Part shown: piece after piece, positions 54,916-63,570 of the stretch
Layout: each line of letters begins with the position of its first letter
How positions within the stretch are numbered: position 1 is the stretch's first letter
Assembly (NCBI RefSeq): GCF_900107965.1
Contig: NZ_FNVU01000004.1
Location: 372,001 to 436,000, forward strand
Direction: 5' to 3'
DNA from: Actinacidiphila yanglinensis
GTDB lineage: Bacteria; Actinomycetota; Actinomycetes; Streptomycetales; Streptomycetaceae
DNA: 64,000 bases
Made by a program: the position numbers and the translations under genes
Notes under the pieces: model-generated
Told to the model about the DNA's origin: nothing
Databases searched by the model: none
The model's input: only the letters and a program-made list of their open reading frames with translations

Positions 54916-55193
54916 AGGGTGCTGCTTGGTCGCCCCTGGTTCTTCCGCTCGGCATGCCGCGGGAGGAGCCGGGGGCGGCTTCGTGCTTTCGGGCGGCTCG
55001 GCCGGAACGACGGGTGGGCCGCCCGGACTTCACAGGCGGGCCGCCCGGTCCTCATGTTTGGGCCGGGGCGGGTCGGGGCGGAGGTGCCCCGCTCTTTCCG
55101 CGCGGCGCCCGGGAGGCGCCAGGGACGCGCCGGCCGGACGCGGACCGCAAGAGCCCCGTGGACAGCGTCAACCGCGGACCGCCCCGCGAACCT

Positions 55194-56876
55194 TCAGGGC
55201 CCCGACACCGCGCTGAGGATCTCCGGCAGTCGCTCGAACATCCGGGGCGCGGTGAACCGCAGCCCCACCACCGACAGCGCCAGCGCGTACACCGCGCCGA
55301 TCGGCAGCACCGTCCACAGCAGGGCGTGGTGGCCGGTCAGGTGCAGCGCGAGGTCCAGGCCGAGCACCGGCAGGCAGAACGCGGACGCGACGACGCTCCC
55401 GCCCAGGGCGTTGAACGCCACGAGCGAGCCGTTCCCCGGCGCGGCGTTCCCGAACGCGTTGTCCTGCGCGACCGTGTAGGGGAACCGGACGCTCGCGTAG
55501 GCGCCGGTGGAGATCAGCGCGCCGAGGAACGCCAGGCCCATCCCCAGTACTTCGGGCAGCGCCCCGGTCTTCCCCAGCAGCAGTGCGGTCGCGCACGTGA
55601 CCACGGTGACGTAGGGGAGGGCGACCGCGCTGAGCATGAGGGCGCGGCCGCGCAGCTCCGCCTCCGCGTCCTGCCGGCTGGTGATGGTCGCGGCGATCGT
55701 CCAGAAGGCGGAGTTGTCCATCCCGAACTGGTTGTACATCTGCAGGCCCAGCAGGCCCGCCGTCCAGAGGCACTGGTAGACCGAGCCGTGCTGCACCACG
55801 GCGACGAGCGGCAGCAGCAGCCCCACCGCGAGCCCGGTCGCCCAGGACGCGCGCAGCCGCGGATCGCGGGCGACGTAGCGGAACTGGCGCTCCGTCACGG
55901 TGGCGGTCCGGCTCGCCGCCCACCGCGCGGGGAGCAGTCGCGCGAGCAGCGGCGGGCGGCTGCTGCCCTTGCGCTCGGTGCTGTCGGGCGCGGGCTGGAG
56001 GGTGGAGGAGTCCGGCGACATCATCAGCCGGTGCAGCGTGGTGTACCACCAGCGCAGCACCACGGCCAGCACGATTACGGCGAGCGCCAGTTGGGCCGCC
56101 GCCCGGCCGTACGCCCCGTCGGAGACCGACTGCACGGCGTCGACCGCGGAGGCCGGGGGGATCCAGCGCAGCACGGAGGTCACCGAAGTGACCCGGTGCA
56201 GGTCGTGGTGGGAGGACAGGGAGCTGAGCGCGAGGTTGACCAGCTGGGCGCCGACCGCCACGATCAGCCCGCTGAGCAGGGCCAGGTCGCGGCCCTTGCG
56301 GCTGGTCAGCAGACGGGTGTTGGCCGCCGCGACACCCCGGGACAGGGCCGCGCAGATCGCCAGCAGCAGGATCACCGCGGGCACCGCGACGACCGTGCCC
56401 GCGACGCCGTGCGCGACCGCGACGACCGCACCGGTGCCCACCAGCAGCGTGAACAACGGGCCGGCGCCGATCATCGACGAGGTCAGGAGGGCGACGATGA
56501 GCGGCCGCGGGCGCAGCGGCAGCATCGCCAGCCGGGTCGGGTCCAGCGTGTCGTCGCCGCCGAAGAAGAACAGCGGCATCACCGACCAGCCGATCGCCAG
56601 GACCGCCGCCATGGTGACGGCGGCTGCGGGTGCGTACACGCTTCCCCGCAGGGCGATCATCCCCGCGCCGTTGCCCAGCGCGTAGAGCATCGCCAGGCCG
56701 ACGCCGATGCACCAGCTCACGGTGCGGCCGCGGGACTGCCGCACCCCGTTGCGCAGCACGGCCAGCTTGAGGCGGACGAAGGTCGCCGTGACCGGCGCGG
56801 CACGCTCCCCAGGTGCCGGAGCGGCCGGGCCGGGCGGCAGCGGTGAGCCGGTGGCGAGCGGCCCGGAGACCGTCAC
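55194..56876 (-). CDS. ABC-2-type transporter permease
   Basis: 560 residues from GTG 56876, whose GTGA overlaps the ATPase stop. It has more than ten hydrophobic segments, from LAMLYALGNGAGMIALRGSV to PIGAVYALALSVVGLRF, and no substrate-binding motif. A cytoplasmic loop (about residues 285-335, DSSTLQPAPDSTERKGS) divides it into two halves, so it resembles a fused pair of exporter permeases. Together with the ATPase it forms a complete exporter of unknown substrate. It is convergent with the LysM-BTAD gene, with a 278-bp gap that shows only a weak ggcgcc hairpin (55104-55120). Confidence 0.87.
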   Translation of the reverse strand: MTVSGPLATGSPLPPGPAAPAPGERAAPVTATFVRLKLAVLRNGVRQSRGRTVSWCIGVGLAMLYALGNGAGMIALRGSVYAPAAAVTMAAVLAIGWSVMPLFFFGGDDTLDPTRLAMLPLRPRPLIVALLTSSMIGAGPLFTLLVGTGAVVAVAHGVAGTVVAVPAVILLLAICAALSRGVAAANTRLLTSRKGRDLALLSGLIVAVGAQLVNLALSSLSSHHDLHRVTSVTSVLRWIPPASAVDAVQSVSDGAYGRAAAQLALAVIVLAVVLRWWYTTLHRLMMSPDSSTLQPAPDSTERKGSSRPPLLARLLPARWAASRTATVTERQFRYVARDPRLRASWATGLAVGLLLPLVAVVQHGSVYQCLWTAGLLGLQMYNQFGMDNSAFWTIAATITSRQDAEAELRGRALMLSAVALPYVTVVTCATALLLGKTGALPEVLGMGLAFLGALISTGAYASVRFPYTVAQDNAFGNAAPGNGSLVAFNALGGSVVASAFCLPVLGLDLALHLTGHHALLWTVLPIGAVYALALSVVGLRFTAPRMFERLPEILSAVSGP

Positions 56877-57760
56877 TTGGGGCCCCCGCCGAGCCAGTCC
56901 AGGTCTCCCGCGGAGCGCCGGTCGGCCCCCACGAGGGAGAGGAAGGCGTCCTGGAGGGTGCCCGCCTCGCCGCGCACCTCGGCCAGCGGCCCGTGCGCCA
57001 CGATCCGGCCCGCGGCCATCACCGCGACCCAGTCGCACAGGCTCTCCACCAGCTCCATCACGTGGGAGGAGAACACCACGGTGCCGCCGGTGGCCGTGTA
57101 CCGCTCCAGCACGCCGCGGATGACCTGCGCGGACACCGGGTCGACGCCCTCGAACGGTTCGTCGAGGAAGAGAACTTCGGGGTTGTGCAGCAAGGCCGCG
57201 GCGAGGCCGATCTTCTTGCGCATGCCGGTGGAGTAGTCGACGACGAGCTTGTGCTGCGCGGCCGACAGGTCCAGCACGTCCAGCAGTTGGGTGGCGCGCA
57301 GGTCGACGTCCCGCACCGGGAGGCCGCGCAGCCGGCCGGTGAAGGTGAGCAGCTCGCGGCCCGACAGGCGCTCGAACAGCCGCAGTCCTTCCGGCAGGAC
57401 GCCGATCCGTGACTTCACGCCGACCGGGTCGCTCCACACGTCGCGGCCCACGATCTCGACCAGGCCCTCGTCGGGACGCAGCAGGCCGGTCACCATCGAC
57501 AGCGTTGTGGTCTTCCCCGCGCCGTTGGGCCCGACCAGGCCGGCGAAGTGGCCGGCCGGCAGCTCCAGGTCGATGCCCGCCACGGCCTCCTGCTCGCCGA
57601 ACCGCTTGCGCAGGCCGCGCACCCGCAGCGCGGGCGGAGCTCCCGAGGCCTCTCCCGGCTGCTGCCCCGCGCCGCGTCCGGCCGGACCGGCCCGGTCCCC
57701 GTAGTAGGACGGCAGCGGCCGGCCGCCCGTGTTCCGCTCCGTCCCGTGCGCCTCACCCAT
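56873..57760 (-). CDS. ABC transporter ATP-binding protein
   Basis: 295 residues from ATG 57760, with gggagagg upstream. After a 40-residue Gly/Pro-rich lead it shows Walker A GLVGPNGAGKTTTLSM, Q-loop region IGVLPEGLRLFERLSG, signature VDYSTGMRKKIGLAAALLHN (variant of LSGGQ), Walker B EVLFLDEPFEGVDP and switch His in VVFSSHVMEL. It belongs to the ABC-2 exporter class (drug or lipid). It is translationally coupled to the permease. A very long open frame upstream in the same phase is an artefact of base composition. Confidence 0.93.
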   Translation of the reverse strand: MGEAHGTERNTGGRPLPSYYGDRAGPAGRGAGQQPGEASGAPPALRVRGLRKRFGEQEAVAGIDLELPAGHFAGLVGPNGAGKTTTLSMVTGLLRPDEGLVEIVGRDVWSDPVGVKSRIGVLPEGLRLFERLSGRELLTFTGRLRGLPVRDVDLRATQLLDVLDLSAAQHKLVVDYSTGMRKKIGLAAALLHNPEVLFLDEPFEGVDPVSAQVIRGVLERYTATGGTVVFSSHVMELVESLCDWVAVMAAGRIVAHGPLAEVRGEAGTLQDAFLSLVGADRRSAGDLDWLGGGPK

Positions 57761-57851
57761 CGCACCGCACCTCTCCCCGAGTCCCCGGGTCCGCAGTCCC
57801 CGTCCGCGCCCACCGACGCGCTTCCCACGCAGCGCCAACTCTATGTGCGGC

Positions 57852-57894
57852 CACTGACAGTGACTGGAAAGGTGGGTGGGTTCCGAGGGAACCC
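57852..57894. promoter_or_regulatory. two short palindromes upstream of the ABC operon
   Basis: cactg-a-cagtg (57852-57862) and gggttcc-gag-ggaaccc (57878-57894) lie between the ABC ATPase start and the end of the primase-like gene. Either could be an operator or an upstream terminator. Confidence 0.4.
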
Positions 57895-57978
57895 CGGAAA
57901 CACCGGTCCACCGGGGATCGTGGAGTTTGGCGACGAGCCGGGATGGGTAACACAAAGTCACCGGCCGCCAGGTGGAGT

Positions 57979-58647
57979 TCAGCGGGCGGAGCGGGCCGCC
58001 GCCTCGCGCCCGCACGCGTACGCCAGCGGGCTCAGCACTTCCTCGACGTCCGGCAGCCACCGGTTCGCCGCGGTGGGACGCCGGGCCCACTGCGCGCAGC
58101 CTCCCGCGCCCATCCGGGTCGGCGGGGCCACCACCCAGTCGCCCTCCCCGCGCACCGTGAGGTCCAGCGCGTCCTGCGGCCAGCCCAGTGCGGCCAGCAG
58201 CCGCGGCACCTTCGCGAGGGCGCCGGGCAGCACGAAGAACGCCATCCGCCGCGCGCCCGTGGAGATCACCGGGCCGAGCGGCACCTCCATGCGCTCGGTC
58301 CTGGCCAGGGCGTGGAAGCCGGCGCTCTCCGGAACCTCCAGAGCGTCGAACGTGCGCCCCGTGGGCAGCAGGACCGACGAGCGGGGCTGCTTCGTCCACA
58401 TCCGCCGCACCTCCGAGCCGCTGCCGCTCGCGTGGTTCGCCCAGTCCGGCCTGGTGGGATGGGCGCCGGGAGCCGGGCAGTCGGCCGAGGCGCACGAACA
58501 CAGCGGTGCGCCCCCGGGCCTCATCTCCAGCCACGCGCCGGGCAGCACCTCCCAGTGCCGCTCCTGCGCGTACGAGACCGCCGTGTCGAGCAGGTGCAAG
58601 CCGCTGAGCTGGCGCGGCACTACGAGGGTGTCTTCCACGCGCTGCAC
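57979..58647 (-). CDS. bifunctional primase/polymerase N-terminal-domain protein
   Basis: 222 residues from GTG 58647 (GTG 58638 is an alternative). It resembles the N-terminal domain of archaeo-eukaryotic primase-polymerases (prim-pol): LLDTAVSYAQERHWEVLPGA, a Cys-rich insert with CSCASADCPAPGAHP, and HPTRPDWANHAS, ending PDVEEVLSPLAYACG. In plasmids and prophages this domain is fused to a helicase, but here it is alone, as in many streptomycete chromosomes. The two-Asp catalytic pair is not obvious, so it may be inactive. It is divergent from the NsdA-like gene. Confidence 0.75.
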   Translation of the reverse strand: MQRVEDTLVVPRQLSGLHLLDTAVSYAQERHWEVLPGAWLEMRPGGAPLCSCASADCPAPGAHPTRPDWANHASGSGSEVRRMWTKQPRSSVLLPTGRTFDALEVPESAGFHALARTERMEVPLGPVISTGARRMAFFVLPGALAKVPRLLAALGWPQDALDLTVRGEGDWVVAPPTRMGAGGCAQWARRPTAANRWLPDVEEVLSPLAYACGREAAARSAR

Positions 58648-58862
58648 AACTGTCGTCGTCGGCCGGGGTTACGGGGCAGCTCGCGCGGCTCACCTGCGGG
58701 CGCACGGATGCACGTCCGGGGGCGCGTACGAGCGCCCCGGCCCGGAAACGGGTAAGTACCGGACGTGCGCCGTCCGCAGAGCCGGACCGGCGCCATGAGC
58801 CGCCCGGCAAGGGTGAATTGCCGCCATTACGGGGTTTATCCGTCCGTGCCGGGGAATGACGA

Positions 58863-60269
58863 GTGTCGAAGGACGACAAGGGGGGATCGATGGCCGCACG
58901 ACCACTCGTGGCGCGGCAGCCGAACGAAAGGCTCCAGGCACTGATCCAGGAGGCCGGCTGCTCCAACGCCGGACTCGCCCGCAGGGTCAACATGTGCGGG
59001 ACGGAGCACGGCCTCGACCTGCGGTACGACAAGACATCCGTCGCCCGCTGGCTGCGCGGACAGCAGCCGCGCGGGCGCGCGCCGGGCATCGTCGCCGAGG
59101 CACTGGGCCGCAAGCTCGGCCGCGCCGTGTCCATCGACGAGATCGGCATGGCCAACGGGCGGAACCTCGCCACCGGCATCGGCCTGCACTTCGCGCCCAC
59201 CGTGCTCGGCGCGATCGAGCAGGTCTGCGAGTTGTGGCGCAGCGACGTCGGCCGGCGCGACTTCCTCACCGGCTCCACCGTCGCCGCCTCCGCGCTCGTC
59301 GAGCCCAGCCGCGACTGGCTGATCACCCGCCCCGACCCGGGCGTGGCGCGCAACGGCGGGGCCCGCGTGGGCATGTCCGACGTCGAGGCGGTCAAGGCCA
59401 CCACCCAGGCGCTCACCGACCTCGACCACCGCTTCGGCAGCGGCCACGTCCGCCCGGTCGTGGTGCACTACCTCAACAGCGTGGTCTCCGGGCTGCTCGC
59501 GGGAAGCTACCGCGAGTCGGTCGGCCGCGAACTCTTCTCCGCCGTCGCCCGGTTGACCGAGCTGGCCGGTTACATGGCGGTCGACACCGGCCAACCCGGC
59601 CTCGCCCAGCGGTATTACATCCAGGCGCTGCGGCTGGCCCAGGCGGCGGGAGACCGCGCCTACGGCGGATACATCCTGGCTGCGAGCATGAGCCACCTCG
59701 CCGCCTCGCTCGGCAATCCCCGCGAGATCGCCCAACTCGCCCGCGCCGCCCAGGAAGGCGCCCGCGGCCAGGTCACGCCCACCGTCGAGGCGATGTTCCA
59801 CGCCGCCGAGGCGCGCGGCCACGCGCTGCTCGGCGACGCCCGCACGTTCGCCACCGTCGCCGGAATGGCCCTGGACGCCATGGACCGTTCGCAGCCCGAC
59901 CAGGACCCGCCCTGGATCGCCCACTTCGACCACGCCTACCTGGCCGACGAGTTGGCGCACTGCCACCGCGACCTCGGCCAGGCCGAGCCCGCCGCCCGCC
60001 GTGCCAAGGAGGCCCTCGCGGCACACCCGGTCACCCGGGCCCGCCGCCGCGCGATCGACCTGCTGCTGCTCGCCGACACCCAGGTGCAGCAGCGCGAGCT
60101 GGACGCGGCCTGCCACACCGGCGGCGAGGCCGTCACGCTGCTGTCGGGGCTGCGCTCCAACCGGGGCGCGGAGTATCTGGACGACTTCCGCCGCAGCCTG
60201 GAGCCCTTCGCCGCCGAGCCCGTGGTGCGCGCCTTCCACGCCCGGCTGGACGAACAGGAGGCCGCCTGA
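58863..60269 (+). CDS. NsdA-like TPR regulatory protein
   Basis: 468 residues from GTG 58863; an ATG at 58890 with aagggggga upstream is an equally good start. An N-terminal helix-turn-helix-like region (SNAGLARRVNMCGTEHGLDL, then KTSVARWLRGQQPRG) precedes tetratricopeptide-like helices through LAQRYYIQALRLAQAAGDRA to EYLDDFRRSLEP. This matches the streptomycete NsdA family, of which NsdA is a negative regulator of sporulation and antibiotic production. Several paralogues exist per genome, so I do not call it nsdA itself. Not in an operon. Confidence 0.85.
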   Translation: MSKDDKGGSMAARPLVARQPNERLQALIQEAGCSNAGLARRVNMCGTEHGLDLRYDKTSVARWLRGQQPRGRAPGIVAEALGRKLGRAVSIDEIGMANGRNLATGIGLHFAPTVLGAIEQVCELWRSDVGRRDFLTGSTVAASALVEPSRDWLITRPDPGVARNGGARVGMSDVEAVKATTQALTDLDHRFGSGHVRPVVVHYLNSVVSGLLAGSYRESVGRELFSAVARLTELAGYMAVDTGQPGLAQRYYIQALRLAQAAGDRAYGGYILAASMSHLAASLGNPREIAQLARAAQEGARGQVTPTVEAMFHAAEARGHALLGDARTFATVAGMALDAMDRSQPDQDPPWIAHFDHAYLADELAHCHRDLGQAEPAARRAKEALAAHPVTRARRRAIDLLLLADTQVQQRELDAACHTGGEAVTLLSGLRSNRGAEYLDDFRRSLEPFAAEPVVRAFHARLDEQEAA

Positions 60270-60511
60270 GAGTGAACCAGGGGTGCCGCCGGCGCCCACC
60301 CACCGAATCGTTACCGGACCGACACCACACCCGCACATTGCGGTCAAAGTGCTGCGCAGACCCACCGGGCCGGGCCCGCCCACCCGTGGCGCGCCCCATG
60401 CCCAAGTGTGAGGAGATGCTCACCTGTTCGGGCGCCTGGGCGGCGGTCGACGGGACCCGGTAGCGTTGGCCGACGGTTTGCACGGTAGGCCAGAGTCAGG
60501 AGTGGGCGGCG

Positions 60512-62074
60512 ATGCACAGCAGCGGACGCGGCGAGGATTCGCCCGAAGCGTACCGGGGCGTCGTGCTGCCCTCGGCCCAGCAGCAGCCCCCGCTGCAGTA
60601 CGGCGAGCACGTCCAGCCGGCCGGCGGCACCCCGTGGGGAGCGCCCGACGGCGCCCCGGCGGCCGAGCCGGCCGACGCCACGCAGATGCTCCCGCCGTAT
60701 CCGGGCGGCGACCCGATGGGCCCGCCCGGAGGGCACGCCCCGGCGCCCGGGCAGAACCTCATCCAGGGCCACGTGGAAAGCCGCGGGCAGAGTCCCGTCC
60801 CGGGCCACGGCCAGGGATTCGGCGGGCCGCCTGCTCCTCCGGTCCCCCCGGCCCCCGCGCAGATCCCGGTCGCCGACGCCACGCAGATGCTGCCGCCCTA
60901 CCCCGGCGGCGACCCCGTACCCGCGATGCCTCCGGTACCGCCGCAGTCGCCGCACATACCCGAGCCCTCCGCGGCCGAGGCCACCCAGGCGCTGCCCTTC
61001 TTCCAGGACCAGCCGGGCCGGCCCGGCGGCTACGACCAGCCCGGCGGGTACGACCAGCAGGGCGGCTACGAGCAGCAGGGGTACGACGGGCAGGCGTACG
61101 ACCAGCAGCCCGGCGGCTTCGACCCCTACCCCGCGCCCGGCGGCCCGTCGTACGGCGGCCAGGAGCAGTACGCCCACCAGTTCGGCGGGTTCGAGGAGGA
61201 GCAGCCGCAGCAGTCCGGCCCCGGGCACGACAGCGACTACGACCACCTCTTCCGGCATGACGTGCCGAGCCCGGCGCAGATCCGGCCGCGCATCATCCAG
61301 CCGCCGGACCGCCAGCAGCCCGGCCAGCAGTACCCGCAGGGCCCCGGCGGCGGATACCCGCCCTACAGCGGCCAGGAGCCCGGCTACAGCCCCGAGCAGG
61401 GTTACGACGACGGCGGCCGCCGGCGGATGTCGCCGAAGGCGGTGATCGGCATCGTGGTCGCCGGTTGTGTGGTGTGCGGCCTCGTGGTCGGCGCGCTGCT
61501 CAACTCGGGCGGCGGGGGTGGCGGCACCCACACCGTGGCCGACTCGCAGAGCGCCACGCCCACGCAGGGCTCGTCCGGCGGCACGAAGACCGGCGCGGCC
61601 GGCGGCACGGACGACGTCGCCAAGCAGCAGGCCACCGCGCTGAACTCGCTGCTCAACACCAGTGACACCAGCCGCAGTTCGGTGGTGAGCGCGGTCGCGT
61701 CGATCAAGACCTGCGACAACCTGGCGGGCGCCGCCGGCGACCTGCACACCGCGGCGAACCAGCGCAAGTCGCTGGTCACCCAGCTCGCGAAGCTGCCGCT
61801 GGACAAGCTGCCCGACCACGACGCCCTCAGCGCCGCGCTCACCAAGGCGTGGCAGGCGTCCTCCTCCGCCGACACCCACTACGCGAACTGGGCCGGCCAG
61901 GCGCAGAACAACCACAAGGTCTGCCACGGCGGCCACGCCAAGAACACCACGGAGACGCAGGCCGGCGACCGTGAGAGCGGCACCGCGACCACCGAGAAGA
62001 AGAAGGCGGTCAAGTTGTGGAACACGATCGCCAAGAAGTACGGCCTCACCCAGCGCCAGTACACCCAGCTCTGA
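60512..62074 (+). CDS. membrane protein with repeated ATQxLP motifs
   Basis: 520 residues from ATG 60512, with aggag 9 nt upstream. The first 310 residues are Pro/Gly/Gln/Tyr-rich and disordered, and contain three copies of a motif around (D/E)ATQ(M/A)LP: ADATQMLPPYPGGDP twice and AEATQALPFF once. Such Thr-centred repeats resemble Ser/Thr-kinase phosphosites in actinobacterial membrane proteins. One membrane helix (KAVIGIVVAGCVVCGLVVGA) leads to an external Ser/Thr/Gly linker and a helical domain of about 150 residues with two Cys (IKTCDNLAG, HKVCHGGH). Function unknown; envelope or phospho-signalling is possible. Confidence 0.8.
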   Translation: MHSSGRGEDSPEAYRGVVLPSAQQQPPLQYGEHVQPAGGTPWGAPDGAPAAEPADATQMLPPYPGGDPMGPPGGHAPAPGQNLIQGHVESRGQSPVPGHGQGFGGPPAPPVPPAPAQIPVADATQMLPPYPGGDPVPAMPPVPPQSPHIPEPSAAEATQALPFFQDQPGRPGGYDQPGGYDQQGGYEQQGYDGQAYDQQPGGFDPYPAPGGPSYGGQEQYAHQFGGFEEEQPQQSGPGHDSDYDHLFRHDVPSPAQIRPRIIQPPDRQQPGQQYPQGPGGGYPPYSGQEPGYSPEQGYDDGGRRRMSPKAVIGIVVAGCVVCGLVVGALLNSGGGGGGTHTVADSQSATPTQGSSGGTKTGAAGGTDDVAKQQATALNSLLNTSDTSRSSVVSAVASIKTCDNLAGAAGDLHTAANQRKSLVTQLAKLPLDKLPDHDALSAALTKAWQASSSADTHYANWAGQAQNNHKVCHGGHAKNTTETQAGDRESGTATTEKKKAVKLWNTIAKKYGLTQRQYTQL

Positions 62075-62096
62075 CCCGCCGCCCTCCCGCCGCCCT

Positions 62097-62145
62097 CCCG
62101 CCGGGCCGGCCCGGACCGCTGAGCCCGGTCGGGCGGCCCGGCGGG
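62097..62145. terminator. hairpin between convergent genes
   Basis: cccgccgggcc (62097-62107) pairs with ggcccggcggg (62135-62145), with further internal pairing. It lies between the ATQxLP protein gene and the binding-protein gene. Confidence 0.7.
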
Positions 62146-62180
62146 GGAGCGGGGGAGCGAACGAGGAAGCGGGGGACCGC

Positions 62181-63458
62181 TCAGCCGTCGTTCCGCTTGA
62201 GCGGCGCGTACGACGTCGGCTTGAGCGTCTTGGTGAGGTCCACGAAGCCCGGCTGCGCCTGGACCAGGCGGCCGTCCCGTACCTCCTGGTAGACGATCTT
62301 CGAGTTGACCATCCGCGGGTGATCGGGGATGCCCAGCAGGTCGGAGTCGGTCCAGCCCAGGTCGGGGGTGAGGCCGCCGGTCGACAGTTTCGTGGTCGAG
62401 TCCATCGCCCGCCGGACGCTGTCGGCGTCGATCTTCGTCTTGTCACCCATCGCGCGCACCACCTTGGTGAAGACGGTGTACGCGATCCACGTGGTCTGCA
62501 CCCCGGGGTCGGCGACGTCGATCGAGTCGTCACCGAAGGCGTACTTGCTGATCACCGACTTCATCTCGCTCCACCTCGGGTCGGACGCCGGCGGATACCA
62601 GTCGGCGATCTTCGCGCCCTCCAGCGGGCTCTTCGCGCCGCCGCTCGCGTCGATCACGGACTGCTGCACGCTGCCGATCACCGAGGACAGCTGCACCTTC
62701 GGCCGGGTGTCGCCGACCCGGCGCAGCGCGTCGAAGAAGGTGCTGGTTTTGTCGCCGAGCACCGCCGACACGCAGGACGACGCCTTGTCGGCGCCGACCG
62801 CCTTGGTGGCGATGGCCGTGTAGTCGGTGGAGTTGTCCTGGGTGAGCAGGTCGTCGACCGGCTTCTTGTCCGCCGCCTGCAGCCCCTGGTCGAGGAAGAT
62901 CGGGAACTGGTCGCCGGTGATCGAGTCCGGCCGGACCAGCGTGACCTTCTTGCAGGTCTGCGCGAGTTGCAGCCCGCTGCCGGCCAGCAGCGCGGGCAGC
63001 CCGCCGTTGATCGGGAACGACATCAGGCTCTGGTACTCGTCCTCGGTGATCCCGTAGCCGCCGATGTACGGGATGCCGTCGCCCTCCAGCGCGGAGATGA
63101 AGCTGCTGCCCTCCTCGCTGTAGGAGCCGATGACCGCGACCGCGCCCGCGTCCGCGGCCTGTTTGGCACAGTTCGTGACGGTGACGGCGTCGTTGCGCTC
63201 GTTGCAGGTGAGGACCTTCAGCTTGCGGCCGTCCAGCCCGCCCTGGTCGTTGACGTAGCTCTCGACCGCCTTGGCCATGCCGAGCATGCCTGGCATGTTG
63301 GTGGCGCTGGTGCCCACCGGCGCCCACGTCATCACCACGATCGGCCCCGAGGAACCGCCTCCGCTTCCTGGAATGACGCCGCACCCACTGACCAGGGCGG
63401 ATACGGCGAGCAGCGGGACGACGGCACGCCTGAGCGCGCCCATGCGTCGGTGAGTCAT
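62181..63458 (-). CDS. branched-chain-amino-acid-type substrate-binding lipoprotein
   Basis: 425 residues from ATG 63458. The lipoprotein signal is MTHRRMGALRRAVVPLLAVS then ALVSGC (Cys26). It is a type 1 periplasmic binding protein (LivJ/Peripla_BP_6): ESYVNDQGGLDGRKLKVLTC, AVAVIGSYSEEGSSFISALE, IPYIGGYGITEDEYQSLMSF. LivH, LivM, LivG and LivF genes are absent on both sides, so it is an orphan or senses rather than imports. Cysteines in LTCNERND, VTNCAKQA, QTCKKVTL and SSCVSAVL may form disulfides. Confidence 0.88.
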   Translation of the reverse strand: MTHRRMGALRRAVVPLLAVSALVSGCGVIPGSGGGSSGPIVVMTWAPVGTSATNMPGMLGMAKAVESYVNDQGGLDGRKLKVLTCNERNDAVTVTNCAKQAADAGAVAVIGSYSEEGSSFISALEGDGIPYIGGYGITEDEYQSLMSFPINGGLPALLAGSGLQLAQTCKKVTLVRPDSITGDQFPIFLDQGLQAADKKPVDDLLTQDNSTDYTAIATKAVGADKASSCVSAVLGDKTSTFFDALRRVGDTRPKVQLSSVIGSVQQSVIDASGGAKSPLEGAKIADWYPPASDPRWSEMKSVISKYAFGDDSIDVADPGVQTTWIAYTVFTKVVRAMGDKTKIDADSVRRAMDSTTKLSTGGLTPDLGWTDSDLLGIPDHPRMVNSKIVYQEVRDGRLVQAQPGFVDLTKTLKPTSYAPLKRNDG

Positions 63459-63570
63459 GTCAACGGAAGATTCCGCTTCCGGCCCAACGCCCGGATGACC
63501 GTGCCCCAACGCGGGGTCACTTTCGGGTGAATTACAGGTGTCGCCGATCGGGTGCGTACGATCGTGCGCT

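Noticed and set aside
57979..60269. Prim-pol and NsdA-like genes as part of an integrated plasmid
   Set aside because: No integrase, excisionase, transfer gene, attachment site or tRNA is visible, and base composition matches the surroundings.
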